Assembly: GCF_004798665.1 (NCBI RefSeq)
Contig: NZ_CP039292.1
Span: forward strand, 186,001-250,000
Direction: 5' to 3'
Source of the DNA: Actinomyces procaprae
GTDB lineage: Bacteria; Actinomycetota; Actinomycetes; Actinomycetales; Actinomycetaceae
DNA: 64,000 nucleotides
Shown: positions 41,672 through 51,706 of the stretch, one piece after another
How positions within the stretch are numbered: the first letter of the stretch is position 1
Layout: every line of letters begins with the position of its first letter
Notes under the pieces: generated by a model
The model's input: the letters and a program-made list of their open reading frames with translations, nothing else
Database searches by the model: none
Told to the model about the DNA's origin: nothing
Made by a program: the position numbers and the translations under genes

Positions 41672-43072
41672 ATGACGGACTGGATCACCCCACCCACCGA
41701 CGGCGGGGAGCGCCTCGCCGGCACCGGCCCGGCGCTGCTGACCGCCGACCGCGTACTGACCGGACGCCGCGGCGACGCCGTCGGCAGCCTCGAGGCCATC
41801 GGTGAGGAGGACCCGGCCGGCGGCGCCGTCTTCATTGACGGCGCCCGTATCCGCGGCGTCGGCCCCACCACCGAGCTGACCGCCAGGCTCGGCGAACTGG
41901 CCGAGGCGGCCGGGACTGCGCCCGCGCAGGTGCACCGCGTCGACCTGCCCGGCACCACCCTCATGCCCGGGCTCATCGAGACCCACGCACACCTGCCCAC
42001 CTCCGGCACGGACGTGGAGTACCCCGACTACGGGGAGCACGACGTCGCCCGGCTCACGTTGAACGCCGCCCGCTCGGCCCGGGAGCTGCTGTCCCTCGGC
42101 GTCACCAGCGTGCAGAGCCTGGGCGCCCGCCACTACGTGGACGTCGCCCTGCGCGACGCCATCAACAACGGTGACCTGCGCGGCCCCCGCATCACCGCCT
42201 CCGGGCCGCAGATCACCGTCACCGCTGGCCACGCCCACCACGCCGGCGGCGAGGCGGACGGCCTGGATGAGATCCGCCACCAGGTGCGGCTCCACCACAA
42301 GCGGGGCGTCGACACCATCAAGGCGATGGCCACCGGCGGCTTCACCACCTCCGGCTCGGTGCCCTGGCTGGCGCAGTTCAGCCAGGAGGAACTCACCGTC
42401 ATGTTCGCCGACGCCCACCGCCTGGGGAAGTGGACCGCAGCCCACGCCCACGGCACCCAGGGCATTGAGCGGGCGGTGCGCGCCGGCGTCGACTACCTCG
42501 CGCACGCCTCCTTCATCGGCCCCGCCGCCCGCTCCGAACCCGACCCGCGCCTGGCCGACGAGATCGCCGCCGCCGGCGTCTACGTGGACTGCACCGTCAC
42601 CGCCGAGCTGCCCCGCATGATCGCCCGCGACGACGCCTTCGCCCCGCCCGCCCGCATGCTGTGGGAGCACGGCGTGAGAATCGTCGCCGGGCACGACGCC
42701 GGCATCCCCGGCGTCCCGAACCGCGGCTACGTCGGCGGCCTCGAGGCACTGGAGGCAGTCGGCCTGCCCCGGGCCGAGGTGCTGCTCGCCGCCACCTCGC
42801 GGGCCGCCGCCGGAATCGGCCTGGCGGGCGTGACCGGCGTGCTCGCACCCGACTTCGACGCCGACCTGATCGCCGTCGCCGGGGACCCGCGCACCGGCCT
42901 GGGCGTGCTGCGCGACCTGCGGCTGGTGGTCAGCCGGGGACGCGAGTTCATCCCCGACCGCGTACCCGGGCTCGCACACCGCACCGACCTCGACGCCTTC
43001 ACAGGGCCGGGCGCGGTGCTCGGGGCCTGGCGGAACCGGGACGTGCTGCGCGCCCGCCACCCGGAGGTGTGA
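41672..43072 (+). CDS. Metal-dependent amidohydrolase (imidazolonepropionase/prolidase-like)
   Basis: 466 residues from ATG 41672 after CAGGAGGCTCC. Amidohydrolase-fold metal sites are visible: L-M-P-G-L-I-E-T-H-A-H-L near residue 105, the bridging Lys region V-D-T-I-K-A-M-A-T-G-G near 214, H-A-H-G near 258, and V-A-G-H-D-A-G-I-P near 338 with the final metal Asp. These order and spacings resemble imidazolonepropionase-like enzymes that hydrolyse Xaa-Pro dipeptides or cyclic amides. Cytoplasmic. Followed by an M20 amidohydrolase and a DUF885 peptidase, so the cluster probably degrades peptides or N-acyl amino acids. Confidence 0.88.
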   Translation: MTDWITPPTDGGERLAGTGPALLTADRVLTGRRGDAVGSLEAIGEEDPAGGAVFIDGARIRGVGPTTELTARLGELAEAAGTAPAQVHRVDLPGTTLMPGLIETHAHLPTSGTDVEYPDYGEHDVARLTLNAARSARELLSLGVTSVQSLGARHYVDVALRDAINNGDLRGPRITASGPQITVTAGHAHHAGGEADGLDEIRHQVRLHHKRGVDTIKAMATGGFTTSGSVPWLAQFSQEELTVMFADAHRLGKWTAAHAHGTQGIERAVRAGVDYLAHASFIGPAARSEPDPRLADEIAAAGVYVDCTVTAELPRMIARDDAFAPPARMLWEHGVRIVAGHDAGIPGVPNRGYVGGLEALEAVGLPRAEVLLAATSRAAAGIGLAGVTGVLAPDFDADLIAVAGDPRTGLGVLRDLRLVVSRGREFIPDRVPGLAHRTDLDAFTGPGAVLGAWRNRDVLRARHPEV

Positions 43073-43336
43073 GGCGCGTCCGTGCCCGTGCCGCCCGGAC
43101 GGGTGCTGATTCGATGACTGCCGGTGCGCGCGGCACAATCAGTGCCATGAATCGCCCCGTCCGCGACCTCAGCCGGCCCACCACGCCCAGCTCCGCCGTG
43201 CAGTCCCGCATGGCCGAGGAGACCGCCGCCCGCCGCCGCGGCCGGGCCCGCCCCCGCGCTCGCGGAGGATGCCGGCGCCGCCCCGGGCCTGCGCAGCGAG
43301 CTGGCCGCCGTCGTCGACTCCCTCGCACCGGAGCTC

Positions 43337-44566
43337 GTGGCCCTGTCCCAGGATCTGCACGCCCACCCGGAGGTCGGCTACGCCGAGCACCACGCCGTCA
43401 CCGCCGTCGCCGAACTGCTGCGCGCCCATGACGTCACCCCGAGCGTGGGCGTGTACGGCATGGACACCGCCCTGCGCGCGGAGATCGGTGCCGACGCCGC
43501 CGCAGAGCGCGGGGAGCGGCAAGACGCCGGAGCGCCCCAGCCGCCCGCCAGCCCCCACGTCCCGACCATGGCGATCCTCGCGGAGTACGACGCCCTGCCC
43601 GGCGTCGGCCACGGCTGCGGGCACAACGTCATGTGCGCCAACTCGGTGGGCGCCTTCCTCGCCCTGGCCGGGCTCGAACGCCGCCGCCCCGGCGTCCTGC
43701 CCGGCCGCGTCATCCTGCAGACCACCCCCGCCGAGGAGTCCGACACCGCCAAGGAGATCCTCGCCCAGCGCGGCATGCTCGACGGCGTCGACGCCGCCAT
43801 CCAGACCCACGCCTACGCCCACGACCTGGCCGACCAGACCTGGCTGGGCGTGCGCCGCATGAGCGCCGTGTACACCGGCATCCCCTCCCACGCCTCCTCC
43901 CAGCCCTTCATGGGCCGCAACGCCCTGGACGCCGCCACTCTGGCACTGACCGGCCTGGGCCTGCTGCGCCAGCAGATACTGCCCATGGACCGGGTCCACG
44001 CCGTCGTCGACGACGGTGGGCGGGTCGCCAACGTGATCCCCGAGCGCGCGGAGCTCAACCTCATGGTCCGTTCCAAGTACCCCGAGACGCTCAAGGACCT
44101 GGTGGGGCGCGTGGAGGACCTGCTGCGCGGGGCGGCGCTAATGACCGGCACGGGGGTGGAGATCATTACCGACGCCAACACCAATCAGATGCCGGTGCGC
44201 TCCAATGGCCCGCTGTTGCAGGCCTGGGTGCGTTCCCAGCGGGAGCGCGGCCGCGACCCGCTGCCCGCCGGGGTGGTGCCGGAGACGATCGCCGCGGGCA
44301 CCGACTTCGGCAACGTGTCACTGCGCGTGCCCGGTATCCACCCGCTCATCAGGGTCACCGACCGCGACGACGTCGCCCTGCACACCCGCGAGATGGCCGC
44401 GGCCGCCGGCTCGCCCACCGGTGACGCCGCCGCCGTCGACGGCGCATACGGGCTGGCCGCCGTCGCCCTGGACTGGCTGCACGACGCCGACCTGCGCGAC
44501 GCCGTGCGCGCCGACTTCGAGGCCGCCGGCGGGCCCGTGGACGTGGCCGGATTCTGGGAGGAGTGA
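43337..44566 (+). CDS. M20-family amidohydrolase; true N-terminus likely in another frame from 43,147
   Basis: The uninterrupted frame gives 409 residues. M20 features: L-H-A-H-P-E-V-G-Y at the start, I-L-A-E-Y-D-A-L-P-G-V-G-H-G-C-G-H-N split as A-E-Y-D-A-L and G-H-G-C-G-H-N, T-P-A-E-E and a late G-T-D-F-G-N-V-S with metal ligands. It resembles aminobenzoyl-glutamate or N-acyl amino acid hydrolases. The GTG at 43,337 starts only eight residues before the L-H-A-H-P-E motif, too late for the family. Upstream, another frame encodes M-N-R-P-V-R-D-L-S-R-P from 43,147, and the M20 frame is open back past 43,202 (A-L-A-E-D-A-G-A-A-P). A one-base indel in the C/G run near 43,230-43,255 would join them. 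Confidence 0.85.
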   Translation: MALSQDLHAHPEVGYAEHHAVTAVAELLRAHDVTPSVGVYGMDTALRAEIGADAAAERGERQDAGAPQPPASPHVPTMAILAEYDALPGVGHGCGHNVMCANSVGAFLALAGLERRRPGVLPGRVILQTTPAEESDTAKEILAQRGMLDGVDAAIQTHAYAHDLADQTWLGVRRMSAVYTGIPSHASSQPFMGRNALDAATLALTGLGLLRQQILPMDRVHAVVDDGGRVANVIPERAELNLMVRSKYPETLKDLVGRVEDLLRGAALMTGTGVEIITDANTNQMPVRSNGPLLQAWVRSQRERGRDPLPAGVVPETIAAGTDFGNVSLRVPGIHPLIRVTDRDDVALHTREMAAAAGSPTGDAAAVDGAYGLAAVALDWLHDADLRDAVRADFEAAGGPVDVAGFWEE

Positions 44567-44687
44567 GCCGGAGCGAGGCAGCGCCGTGGCGGCGCGCCCC
44601 TGGCGGGGTCGGCCGCAGTAGTGCGCAGCCGATCCGCCGCGGTGCGTGCAGCGCCGCCCTGGTCCCGGACCACCGCGGCGCGTCGAC

Positions 44688-46439
44688 CTACTCGGCCAGT
44701 GCCTCGCGCATGACGTCCAGGCCCACGCTGCCCAGCCGCAGCGCCCGGGTGTGGAAGTCCTTCAGGGACTCCCCTCGACCCAGCGCCTCATCGCGGGCCG
44801 CCTCCCACAGCCGCTGGCCGACCGCGTATGAGGGCGCCTGCCCCGGCCAGCCCAGGTAGCGGTCCAGCTCGAAGCGCAGGAAGGACTCCGTCATCGCCAC
44901 GTTGTGGCGCAGGAAGGCCCAGGCCGAGTCGGCGTCCCAGACGCCGTCGCCGACGCCGGGCAGCTCCGCCAGCTCCGGCGGACGCCGCTTACCCAGGTGC
45001 ACGCCGATGTCCAGCACCACGCGGGCGGCCCGCAGCCGCTGGGAGTCGAGCACGCCCATGCGGTCGCCCGGGTCGTCCTGGAAGCCGAGGTCCGCCATCA
45101 GCTGCTCGGCGTACAGGGCCCAGCCCTCACCGTGACCACTGACCCAGCAGGCCAGACGCCGCCAGGCGTTGAGCTCGTCGCGCACATAGGTCTGCATACC
45201 GACCTGCAGGTGGTGGCCGGGCACGCCCTCATGGAAGACGGTGGTGCGCTCCTGCCAGGCGGCGAAGGTGTCGGTACCCTCCGGCACCGACCACCACATG
45301 CGGCCCGGCCGGGTGAAGTCGTCGCTCGGACCCGTGTAGTAGATGCCGCCGGTGGCCGACGGCGCAATACGGCACTCCAGGGTGCGCAGCGGGGCGGGGA
45401 TGTCGAAGTGGGTGCCGTCCAGGGCTGCGATGGCATCATCCGCGGTGCGCTGCATCCATGCCTGCAGGGCGGCGGTGCCGTGGATGGTACGCGCCGGGTC
45501 CGCCTTGAGCCGGTCCATCGCCTCGCGCACGCCCACGCCCGCGCCGTACAGGTGCGCGGCGATCTCCTGCTGCTCGGCGTCGATGGCGGCCAGGCGCTCG
45601 CGGCCCCACTCGTAGGTCTCATCCAGGTCGACCACGGCGCCCAGGAACTCGCGACTGAAGCGGGCGTAGCGCTCGCGGCCCACGCCGTCCACCTCGCCGG
45701 CGAGCGGCGCGATCTGTTCGCCCAGGAAGTCGGCGATGCGGCTGTAGGCGCCGCGGGCCTGCGCCGAGGCGTCGCGCAGGTCCGCGCGCAGCGACTCGGG
45801 CAGGGGAGCGCCGTCGGCGGTGGTGGCGGCGTCGATGAGCGCCGTGTAGGAGCTGGAGGACTCCGTCGCCTGGGTGCGGGCCTGGCCGATGCAGGCCTCG
45901 ACCTGGCGGCGGGCGGCCACGTCGCCGCGGCTCGCGGCCAGGCGCAGCGAGTCGGCGTACTCCTTCAGGGCGCGGGGCACGTCGCGCAGGCAGGCGGCGA
46001 AGTCCGCCCAGTCGGACTCGGTGGCGGTGGGCAGGTTGTCGAACAGGTCCCGCAGGTTCTGAATCGGGGAGGCGATGTTGTCCAGGCTGCGCAGCGCCTC
46101 TCCGGCCTCGGCGGCCTCTATGGCGACGCCCAGCCGCTCGCGCATGGCGGCCACGGTGACCCGGTCGATCGCGTCCACCGGTTCGACCTGCTCCAGCTCG
46201 GCGAGCGTGCGGCGGTCCAGGTCGGTCAGTGCAGCGAGCGCCTCGGGGGAGTAGCCGTCCAACTCGCCGCGGCGGCCGGGCAGGCCCACGGACACGGCGA
46301 ACTCGGGGGACAGGTCCGCCAGGTTCTCCACGTAGCGCTCGGCGACGGCATCGACGTCGGTGGGGCGGCGGGCGGAACGGTCGACGGGTTGGACCGCAGC
46401 GGGCGCCGCGGAGGGGATGTCGGAGGGAGTCTCGGTCAT
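44688..46439 (-). CDS. DUF885-family putative zinc metallopeptidase
   Basis: 583 residues. The C-terminal third has the DUF885 zinc motif F-H-E-G-V-P-G-H-H-L-Q (H-E-x-x-x-H-like) near residue 399 and, further on, S-G-H-G-E-G-W-A-L-Y-A-E with the third ligand. The N-terminal part is helical (V-D-A-V-A-E-R-Y-V-E-N-L). Members are soluble proteins of typical length 550-600; some are thought to be peptidases acting on short peptides. No signal peptide. It converges with the M20 gene across 121 bp, which together with the other hydrolases suggests peptide catabolism. Confidence 0.9.
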   Translation of the reverse strand: MTETPSDIPSAAPAAVQPVDRSARRPTDVDAVAERYVENLADLSPEFAVSVGLPGRRGELDGYSPEALAALTDLDRRTLAELEQVEPVDAIDRVTVAAMRERLGVAIEAAEAGEALRSLDNIASPIQNLRDLFDNLPTATESDWADFAACLRDVPRALKEYADSLRLAASRGDVAARRQVEACIGQARTQATESSSSYTALIDAATTADGAPLPESLRADLRDASAQARGAYSRIADFLGEQIAPLAGEVDGVGRERYARFSREFLGAVVDLDETYEWGRERLAAIDAEQQEIAAHLYGAGVGVREAMDRLKADPARTIHGTAALQAWMQRTADDAIAALDGTHFDIPAPLRTLECRIAPSATGGIYYTGPSDDFTRPGRMWWSVPEGTDTFAAWQERTTVFHEGVPGHHLQVGMQTYVRDELNAWRRLACWVSGHGEGWALYAEQLMADLGFQDDPGDRMGVLDSQRLRAARVVLDIGVHLGKRRPPELAELPGVGDGVWDADSAWAFLRHNVAMTESFLRFELDRYLGWPGQAPSYAVGQRLWEAARDEALGRGESLKDFHTRALRLGSVGLDVMREALAE

Positions 46440-46952
46440 GGGCTGAGATTAGGGCATAGGGAGGTTGCGCCTGCGCCTCGACGAACTCGCGGGGAACCGC
46501 GGCGTCGCGGATGGTGAGGCTCCGTCTGGTGGGGTGCGGCGGCTGGGCCTTGTGATGGATGCCTGGGCCTGTAGCGTTCAGGGCGCGTGTGCAGGGGCCG
46601 CTGGGAGGTGCACCGCCATCGCTGGTCTCCTGGGGGTGGGTCTGATACGCCACTTCGCCGGTGGCTCCGCCGGTTAGGGGTCTGCTGCATACCTCGAAGG
46701 CCTTCAGCAGACGGTTAAGTGGCACGGCAGACGACGGCACCGCTAGACGCGAGCCCGCGGCGCTGGCCACAGGGCGACCGGTGTGCTGAGTGTGTCTGCG
46801 GGGGCTGGCCCACGACGCCGGGCACGGGCCGGATGAGCTGCTGGGCGTGTTCTCCGGATGGGCTTGGTGCGTAAGCCAGTGCAGTGCGGCGGTGTAGGCC
46901 GTGGCGGGGTGGTTTGGGGCAGAACAGCGTCGTGGGTCGGCGGTGCTCGGCT
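46440..46952. other. Gene-free region upstream of the DUF885 gene
   Basis: About 510 bp with no frame that looks like a protein and no RNA gene I recognise. A short proline-rich frame translated on the minus strand appears to be chance in GC-rich DNA. Confidence 0.4.
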
Positions 46953-47110
46953 GACGGTTCGTACCTTTGCACCGGCGATTCGTACCTTCTTGCGACGGTT
47001 CGGCACTTAGAGGTACGTGCCGTTGCAAGAAAGTACGAATCGTTGACCAGAAGGTACGTACCGTCGCATCAAGGTACGAATTGTCGGCCCGAGGGTACGT
47101 CCCGTCAGAC
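46953..47110. repeat. Inverted array of 20-21-bp units (GGTACG type)
   Basis: Three reverse units with CGTACCTT-like words (46,960, 46,981, and a diverged CGGCACTT at 47,001) are followed by five forward units with GTACG at 47,013, 47,033, 47,054, 47,074 and 47,095, i.e. a 20.5-bp mean spacing, two helical turns. Unit sequences vary (GGTACGTACCGTCGC, AGTACGAATCGTTGAC), more than in the other arrays. Located between the DUF885 and NhaC-type genes. Confidence 0.75.
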
Positions 47111-47245
47111 GAGCACCCGAGCGCTTCAGCAAGGATGCCCACAACCACCACCGGGACCTCACCCGCACACCACCACACCCACAAACGCGACGACCCTCGA
47201 TCTGGGGTGTAGCGATCGGCTGTTGTCGTCGGCTCAGGGGTCAGG

Positions 47246-48877
47246 TCATCGCCGAGCCGCTTGGCGGCTGTCGGAGGCGTCGGCGGACGCGGACGAGGCG
47301 TCGCCCGCCGGGCCGATGGACGGCAGCCACACGCGGACGACGGCGGCGAAGCCCGCCAGCGCAGCGACGGCGACAACGACCCCAAGTACCCCGGAACCCG
47401 TCGCCGAGAAGGCCACGTATCCGAGCAGCGCCGCCGCCGCGCTGGCCCCCGCATAGGGCAGTTGCGTGTTGACGTGCGTGATGTGGTTGCAGCCCGCACC
47501 GGTGCTGGACAGGATCGTCGTGTCCGAGATCGGGGAGCAGTGGTCGCCCCAGACGGCGCCTGCGAGGACAGCACCGAACGCGGGAATCAGCAGCTCGCCG
47601 CCGCCCGCGACCGCCCCCATGATCTCCCCGGCGATCGGCAGCAGGATCCCGAAGGAACCCCAGGACGTGCCGGTGGCGAACGCCATGGCGCCTGCCACGA
47701 CGAACAGCATCGGGATGAGCCACCGCGCCGACACCGCGGTCGACTCCACCAGCGAGCCGAGGTACGCCCCCGTGCCGAGCTCAGAGATCAGCGACCCCAG
47801 CATCCAGGCGCACAGGAGGATCCTGATGGCGGGAAGCATGGAGCGCGCGCCCTCGACGACGCCCCGGGCGGCGGTCTTCGCCTCGAAGACCGGGTCTTCG
47901 TGCGTGAAGTGGAAGTAGTAGAAGGCGGCGGTCGCAAGCCCGAGCATGCCGCCGATGTTGAGGGCGAGGGCGACGTCGGTCTCGGCGAGCATCTCGAGGA
48001 GGGACCATGAGCGGGAGGCGTGATGCCCCGTCAGCAGGATCCCGCCGACGACGCCGGCCACCAGGACGGCGAAGGGCACGATGAGCGCGCGCATCGCCCC
48101 CGGCTCGTGGCGCGGCAGCGAGTCGGTGAGCTGCCCCGGGATCTGCTCGTCGGGCGCGTACAGGCCGCCCGTGGCCACGGCGCGGCCCTCCTCCCGCCGC
48201 ATCGGGCCGAAGTCGATCTCGAAGAAGACGGTTACCCACAGCAGGATCAGGGCGGCGATGGCGTAGTAGTTCATCCCCGCGGACCGCATGAAGGCACCGG
48301 CGTCGGATGCATTGACGCCGACGGCGGCCACGATCGGCCCCATGATGCCGATGATCGACGCACCCCAGCTGGAGAACGGGGCGAGCACGGCGACGGGGGC
48401 GGAGGAGGAGTCGATCAGGTAGGCGAGCTTCGCCCGCGACACCCGCTGCCGGTCGGAGACTGGGCGGGCCACCTGCCCGACGGCCAGGGCGTTGAAGTAG
48501 TCGTCGACGAAGATCGCCGTGCCCAGCGCCGCCGCGAGGATTTGGGCGCCGCGCCGGGTGCGGACCCGTGTCATCGCCCATTCGGCGAAGGCCTGGGTGC
48601 CGCCGGACATCAGCACCAGGGAGGTGATCACGCCGAGGGTCAGCAGGAAGGCCAGGATGAGGACGTAGTAGGAGTTGACCGCCCCGTCCGACCAGAAGAT
48701 CTGGAAGAAGGCCTCCCACACCTTGATGGCGGTGCCGACGACGCCGCCGTCGGCGACCAGTGCGGCAGCGGCCAGGATGCCCACGGCCAGGGAGGAGATG
48801 ACCTTCTTCGTGCCGATGACCAGCGCAATCGCCAGGAGCGGCGGGACGAGGGACAACACCGGGTAAGACTCGATCAT
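47246..48877 (-). CDS. NhaC-family Na+/H+ antiporter-like membrane protein
   Basis: 543 residues from ATG 48877 (M-I-E-S-Y-P-V-L-S-L-V-P-P-L-L-A), the usual start of the family; an ATG at 48,898 and a GTG at 48,934 are also in frame. About twelve helices. Motifs: F-V-D-D-Y-F-N-A-L-A-V-G, A-P-F-S-S-W-G-A-S-I-I-G, G-T-S-W-G-S-F-G-I and G-D-H-C-S-P-I-S-D-T-T-I-L-S-S all belong to NhaC-type antiporters (PF03553). Probable exchange of sodium or an organic ion for protons; some relatives exchange amino acids. Single gene. Confidence 0.92.
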   Translation of the reverse strand: MIESYPVLSLVPPLLAIALVIGTKKVISSLAVGILAAAALVADGGVVGTAIKVWEAFFQIFWSDGAVNSYYVLILAFLLTLGVITSLVLMSGGTQAFAEWAMTRVRTRRGAQILAAALGTAIFVDDYFNALAVGQVARPVSDRQRVSRAKLAYLIDSSSAPVAVLAPFSSWGASIIGIMGPIVAAVGVNASDAGAFMRSAGMNYYAIAALILLWVTVFFEIDFGPMRREEGRAVATGGLYAPDEQIPGQLTDSLPRHEPGAMRALIVPFAVLVAGVVGGILLTGHHASRSWSLLEMLAETDVALALNIGGMLGLATAAFYYFHFTHEDPVFEAKTAARGVVEGARSMLPAIRILLCAWMLGSLISELGTGAYLGSLVESTAVSARWLIPMLFVVAGAMAFATGTSWGSFGILLPIAGEIMGAVAGGGELLIPAFGAVLAGAVWGDHCSPISDTTILSSTGAGCNHITHVNTQLPYAGASAAAALLGYVAFSATGSGVLGVVVAVAALAGFAAVVRVWLPSIGPAGDASSASADASDSRQAARR

Positions 48878-49037
48878 CAACAGTTCCGTTCGTTGCATGC
48901 CGGGAGGCACCAGGCTAAGGCATCGTCCGTGCACATCTGTGGGGCCCTTGCGCCTATTCCCGCCATGAGCAGGCCCCGGCCGCGGGGCATCTCACGTCGG
49001 CGCGGCCGGGAGCGCGGCGCCGTCGTCGGTAGCATGA

Positions 49038-50045
<1,008 letters not shown>

Positions 50046-50070
50046 CAGGGGCCATTGAGACGCCCCAGGC

Positions 50071-51168
50071 GTGGATGAGATGAGCGAACCCGCCGCGTCC
50101 TTCGCCGGTTCCCGGCCACAGGGGCGCGCGCGGCGCCTGCCGGGAGGCTGGCGCCGATGGGTGGCCGTCATCTGCTGCCTGGTGGTGGCGACGGCGGTGA
50201 CGCTGGCGGTGATCTCCTATAACTCGCCGCTGAGCCGGCTGAGCCGGCAGGTGGAGTCCTGGGCCGACGGCCAGGACACCGTGCTGGAGGCAACGACGCA
50301 GCTCTATCCGGAGTGGCCCGAGCTACTGCCGGAGCGCCTTGTGGTGGAAGCGGAGATCCGGCCCGAAGCTACCGCCGCCGAGGTCTGTGAACTGGCGGAT
50401 CAGCTCAACGGGCTATTCGATCCCGAGGCCGGTGACGACATCCGCCGCGATCTCAGCCTGCGCCTGACCAGGAGCGGAACCAGCATCGTCTACGAGGACC
50501 AGTTGTTCTGGCCGCGATCGTCTGTGGGACGCGACTGGGAGGCGCCCCACTGCGCCCCGCTGGAGTACGCCTACGACTTGGCGGGCCCGGGCGTGGAGGA
50601 GATCGTCGCCGGCCCCGACTCCCTGCGGATCACCCGCGCCGACGCCGACGCGGTCCCGACGAGCCTGGTTGCGCGCGCCCCCGCCGACGCCGGGACAAGG
50701 GCGACGGCCACAGATGATGTACGTGTGCGCGGCTGGCAGGTGGAGGTCCGGGCCGACTCGGACAAGACCGTGCCCACAGAGGTCCTGGGCCCCGTCATGG
50801 AGGCACTTCCGGAGAATGACGACGGTCTGGTCTGGCTGGACTCCCAGGGCGATTCCGCAAGCGTTCGGCCCGCCGATTCGGTTGTCAGTCTGACCGCAAG
50901 GCGGCTGGAGGACCAACCGGGTGGGCCGACGGTTGAGGAGCAGGCGGCGGCGGTGCTGGCCGCGGCGGAGGGAACGCCCGGGCTTGAGGTGGTCGGCATC
51001 TGCGCTTCCAAGTGGCTCGCCGACACGACGGACGACCCGGAATCCACCGGCAGTTGCGTGTACTTCGACCTCGACGCCGACGGCGCCATCGTCCCGGACA
51101 CGCCCTACCCGCACGGGCTCGCCGACCCGGACGCCCTGTATGCGGCCGCGCAGGAGCTGCGCGGCTGA
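50071..51168 (+). CDS. Hypothetical membrane-anchored secreted protein
   Basis: 365 residues from GTG 50071, or 362 from ATG 50080; both lack a well-spaced ribosome site. A cytoplasmic stretch rich in Arg is followed by one helix (W-V-A-V-I-C-C-L-V-V-A-T-A-V-T-L-A-V-I) and a ~310-residue external domain with two similar-looking halves of alternating charged strands. No catalytic motif recognised. It follows nrdF by 26 bp on the same strand, so it may be cotranscribed, although a functional link is not obvious. Related proteins appear to be restricted to Actinomycetaceae as far as I can judge; this is uncertain. Confidence 0.75.
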   Translation: MDEMSEPAASFAGSRPQGRARRLPGGWRRWVAVICCLVVATAVTLAVISYNSPLSRLSRQVESWADGQDTVLEATTQLYPEWPELLPERLVVEAEIRPEATAAEVCELADQLNGLFDPEAGDDIRRDLSLRLTRSGTSIVYEDQLFWPRSSVGRDWEAPHCAPLEYAYDLAGPGVEEIVAGPDSLRITRADADAVPTSLVARAPADAGTRATATDDVRVRGWQVEVRADSDKTVPTEVLGPVMEALPENDDGLVWLDSQGDSASVRPADSVVSLTARRLEDQPGGPTVEEQAAAVLAAAEGTPGLEVVGICASKWLADTTDDPESTGSCVYFDLDADGAIVPDTPYPHGLADPDALYAAAQELRG

Positions 51169-51171
51169 GCG

Positions 51172-51642
51172 CTAGCGGCGCAGCTTCACAGCGCAAGTCC
51201 CGCTGAAAGCCACCGAGAGGAGCATCAGCGGTAACCCCGCGCCGGGTGTGGCACCGACACTATTGGTGAGAGCCGCGTGGGACGCGATCAGTGCGAGGGC
51301 TGTCAGCGCGGTCAATAGGGACATCCCGGCATCTATCCGGTCACTGTTAGCGCCCACCCGTCCCAGGGCGCACAACCACAGCGTGATGGCCAGAACGACC
51401 CCTACGGCCGCATGCAATTGCGCCGGTCCCAGGGTTTCCGGGCCGAAGAGCATCCCTATCAGGCCTAACGTATCCACCTCGCCCTTTCTATATCCGGTGG
51501 GGATCCGCAGATACCACGGGCTGAGCGCTGAACCGACCATGCAGGCCAGGCCTGCCCACAGCAGTGCGCTGCGCAAGGTCTCGTACAGGAAGCCGGTGGA
51601 AACGGGACCGGCGTGGTCTTGACTGTTGGCTGTATTTGTCAC
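51172..51642 (-). CDS. Hypothetical four-helix membrane protein
   Basis: 156 residues with about four hydrophobic helices: S-A-L-L-W-A-G-L-A-C-M-V-G-S-A-L, H-A-A-V-G-V-V-L-A-I-T-L-W-L-C-A-L, S-L-L-T-A-L-T-A-L-A-L-I-A and L-P-L-M-L-L-S-V-A-F-S-G. Not recognised. It is convergent with the preceding gene across 3 bp. GC content is lower than in neighbours. Role unknown. Confidence 0.7.
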   Translation of the reverse strand: MTNTANSQDHAGPVSTGFLYETLRSALLWAGLACMVGSALSPWYLRIPTGYRKGEVDTLGLIGMLFGPETLGPAQLHAAVGVVLAITLWLCALGRVGANSDRIDAGMSLLTALTALALIASHAALTNSVGATPGAGLPLMLLSVAFSGTCAVKLRR

Positions 51643-51706
51643 GCTTGTAGGTTACGGGACGGTGACGGACGGCGGTTGTGTGTCAACTGGGGGACTGAGA
51701 CGCGCC

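Noticed and set aside
41660..43138. Long antisense frame opposite the amidohydrolase
   Set aside because: Gly/Val/Ala-rich shadow frame; the plus-strand gene has metal-binding motifs and a ribosome site.
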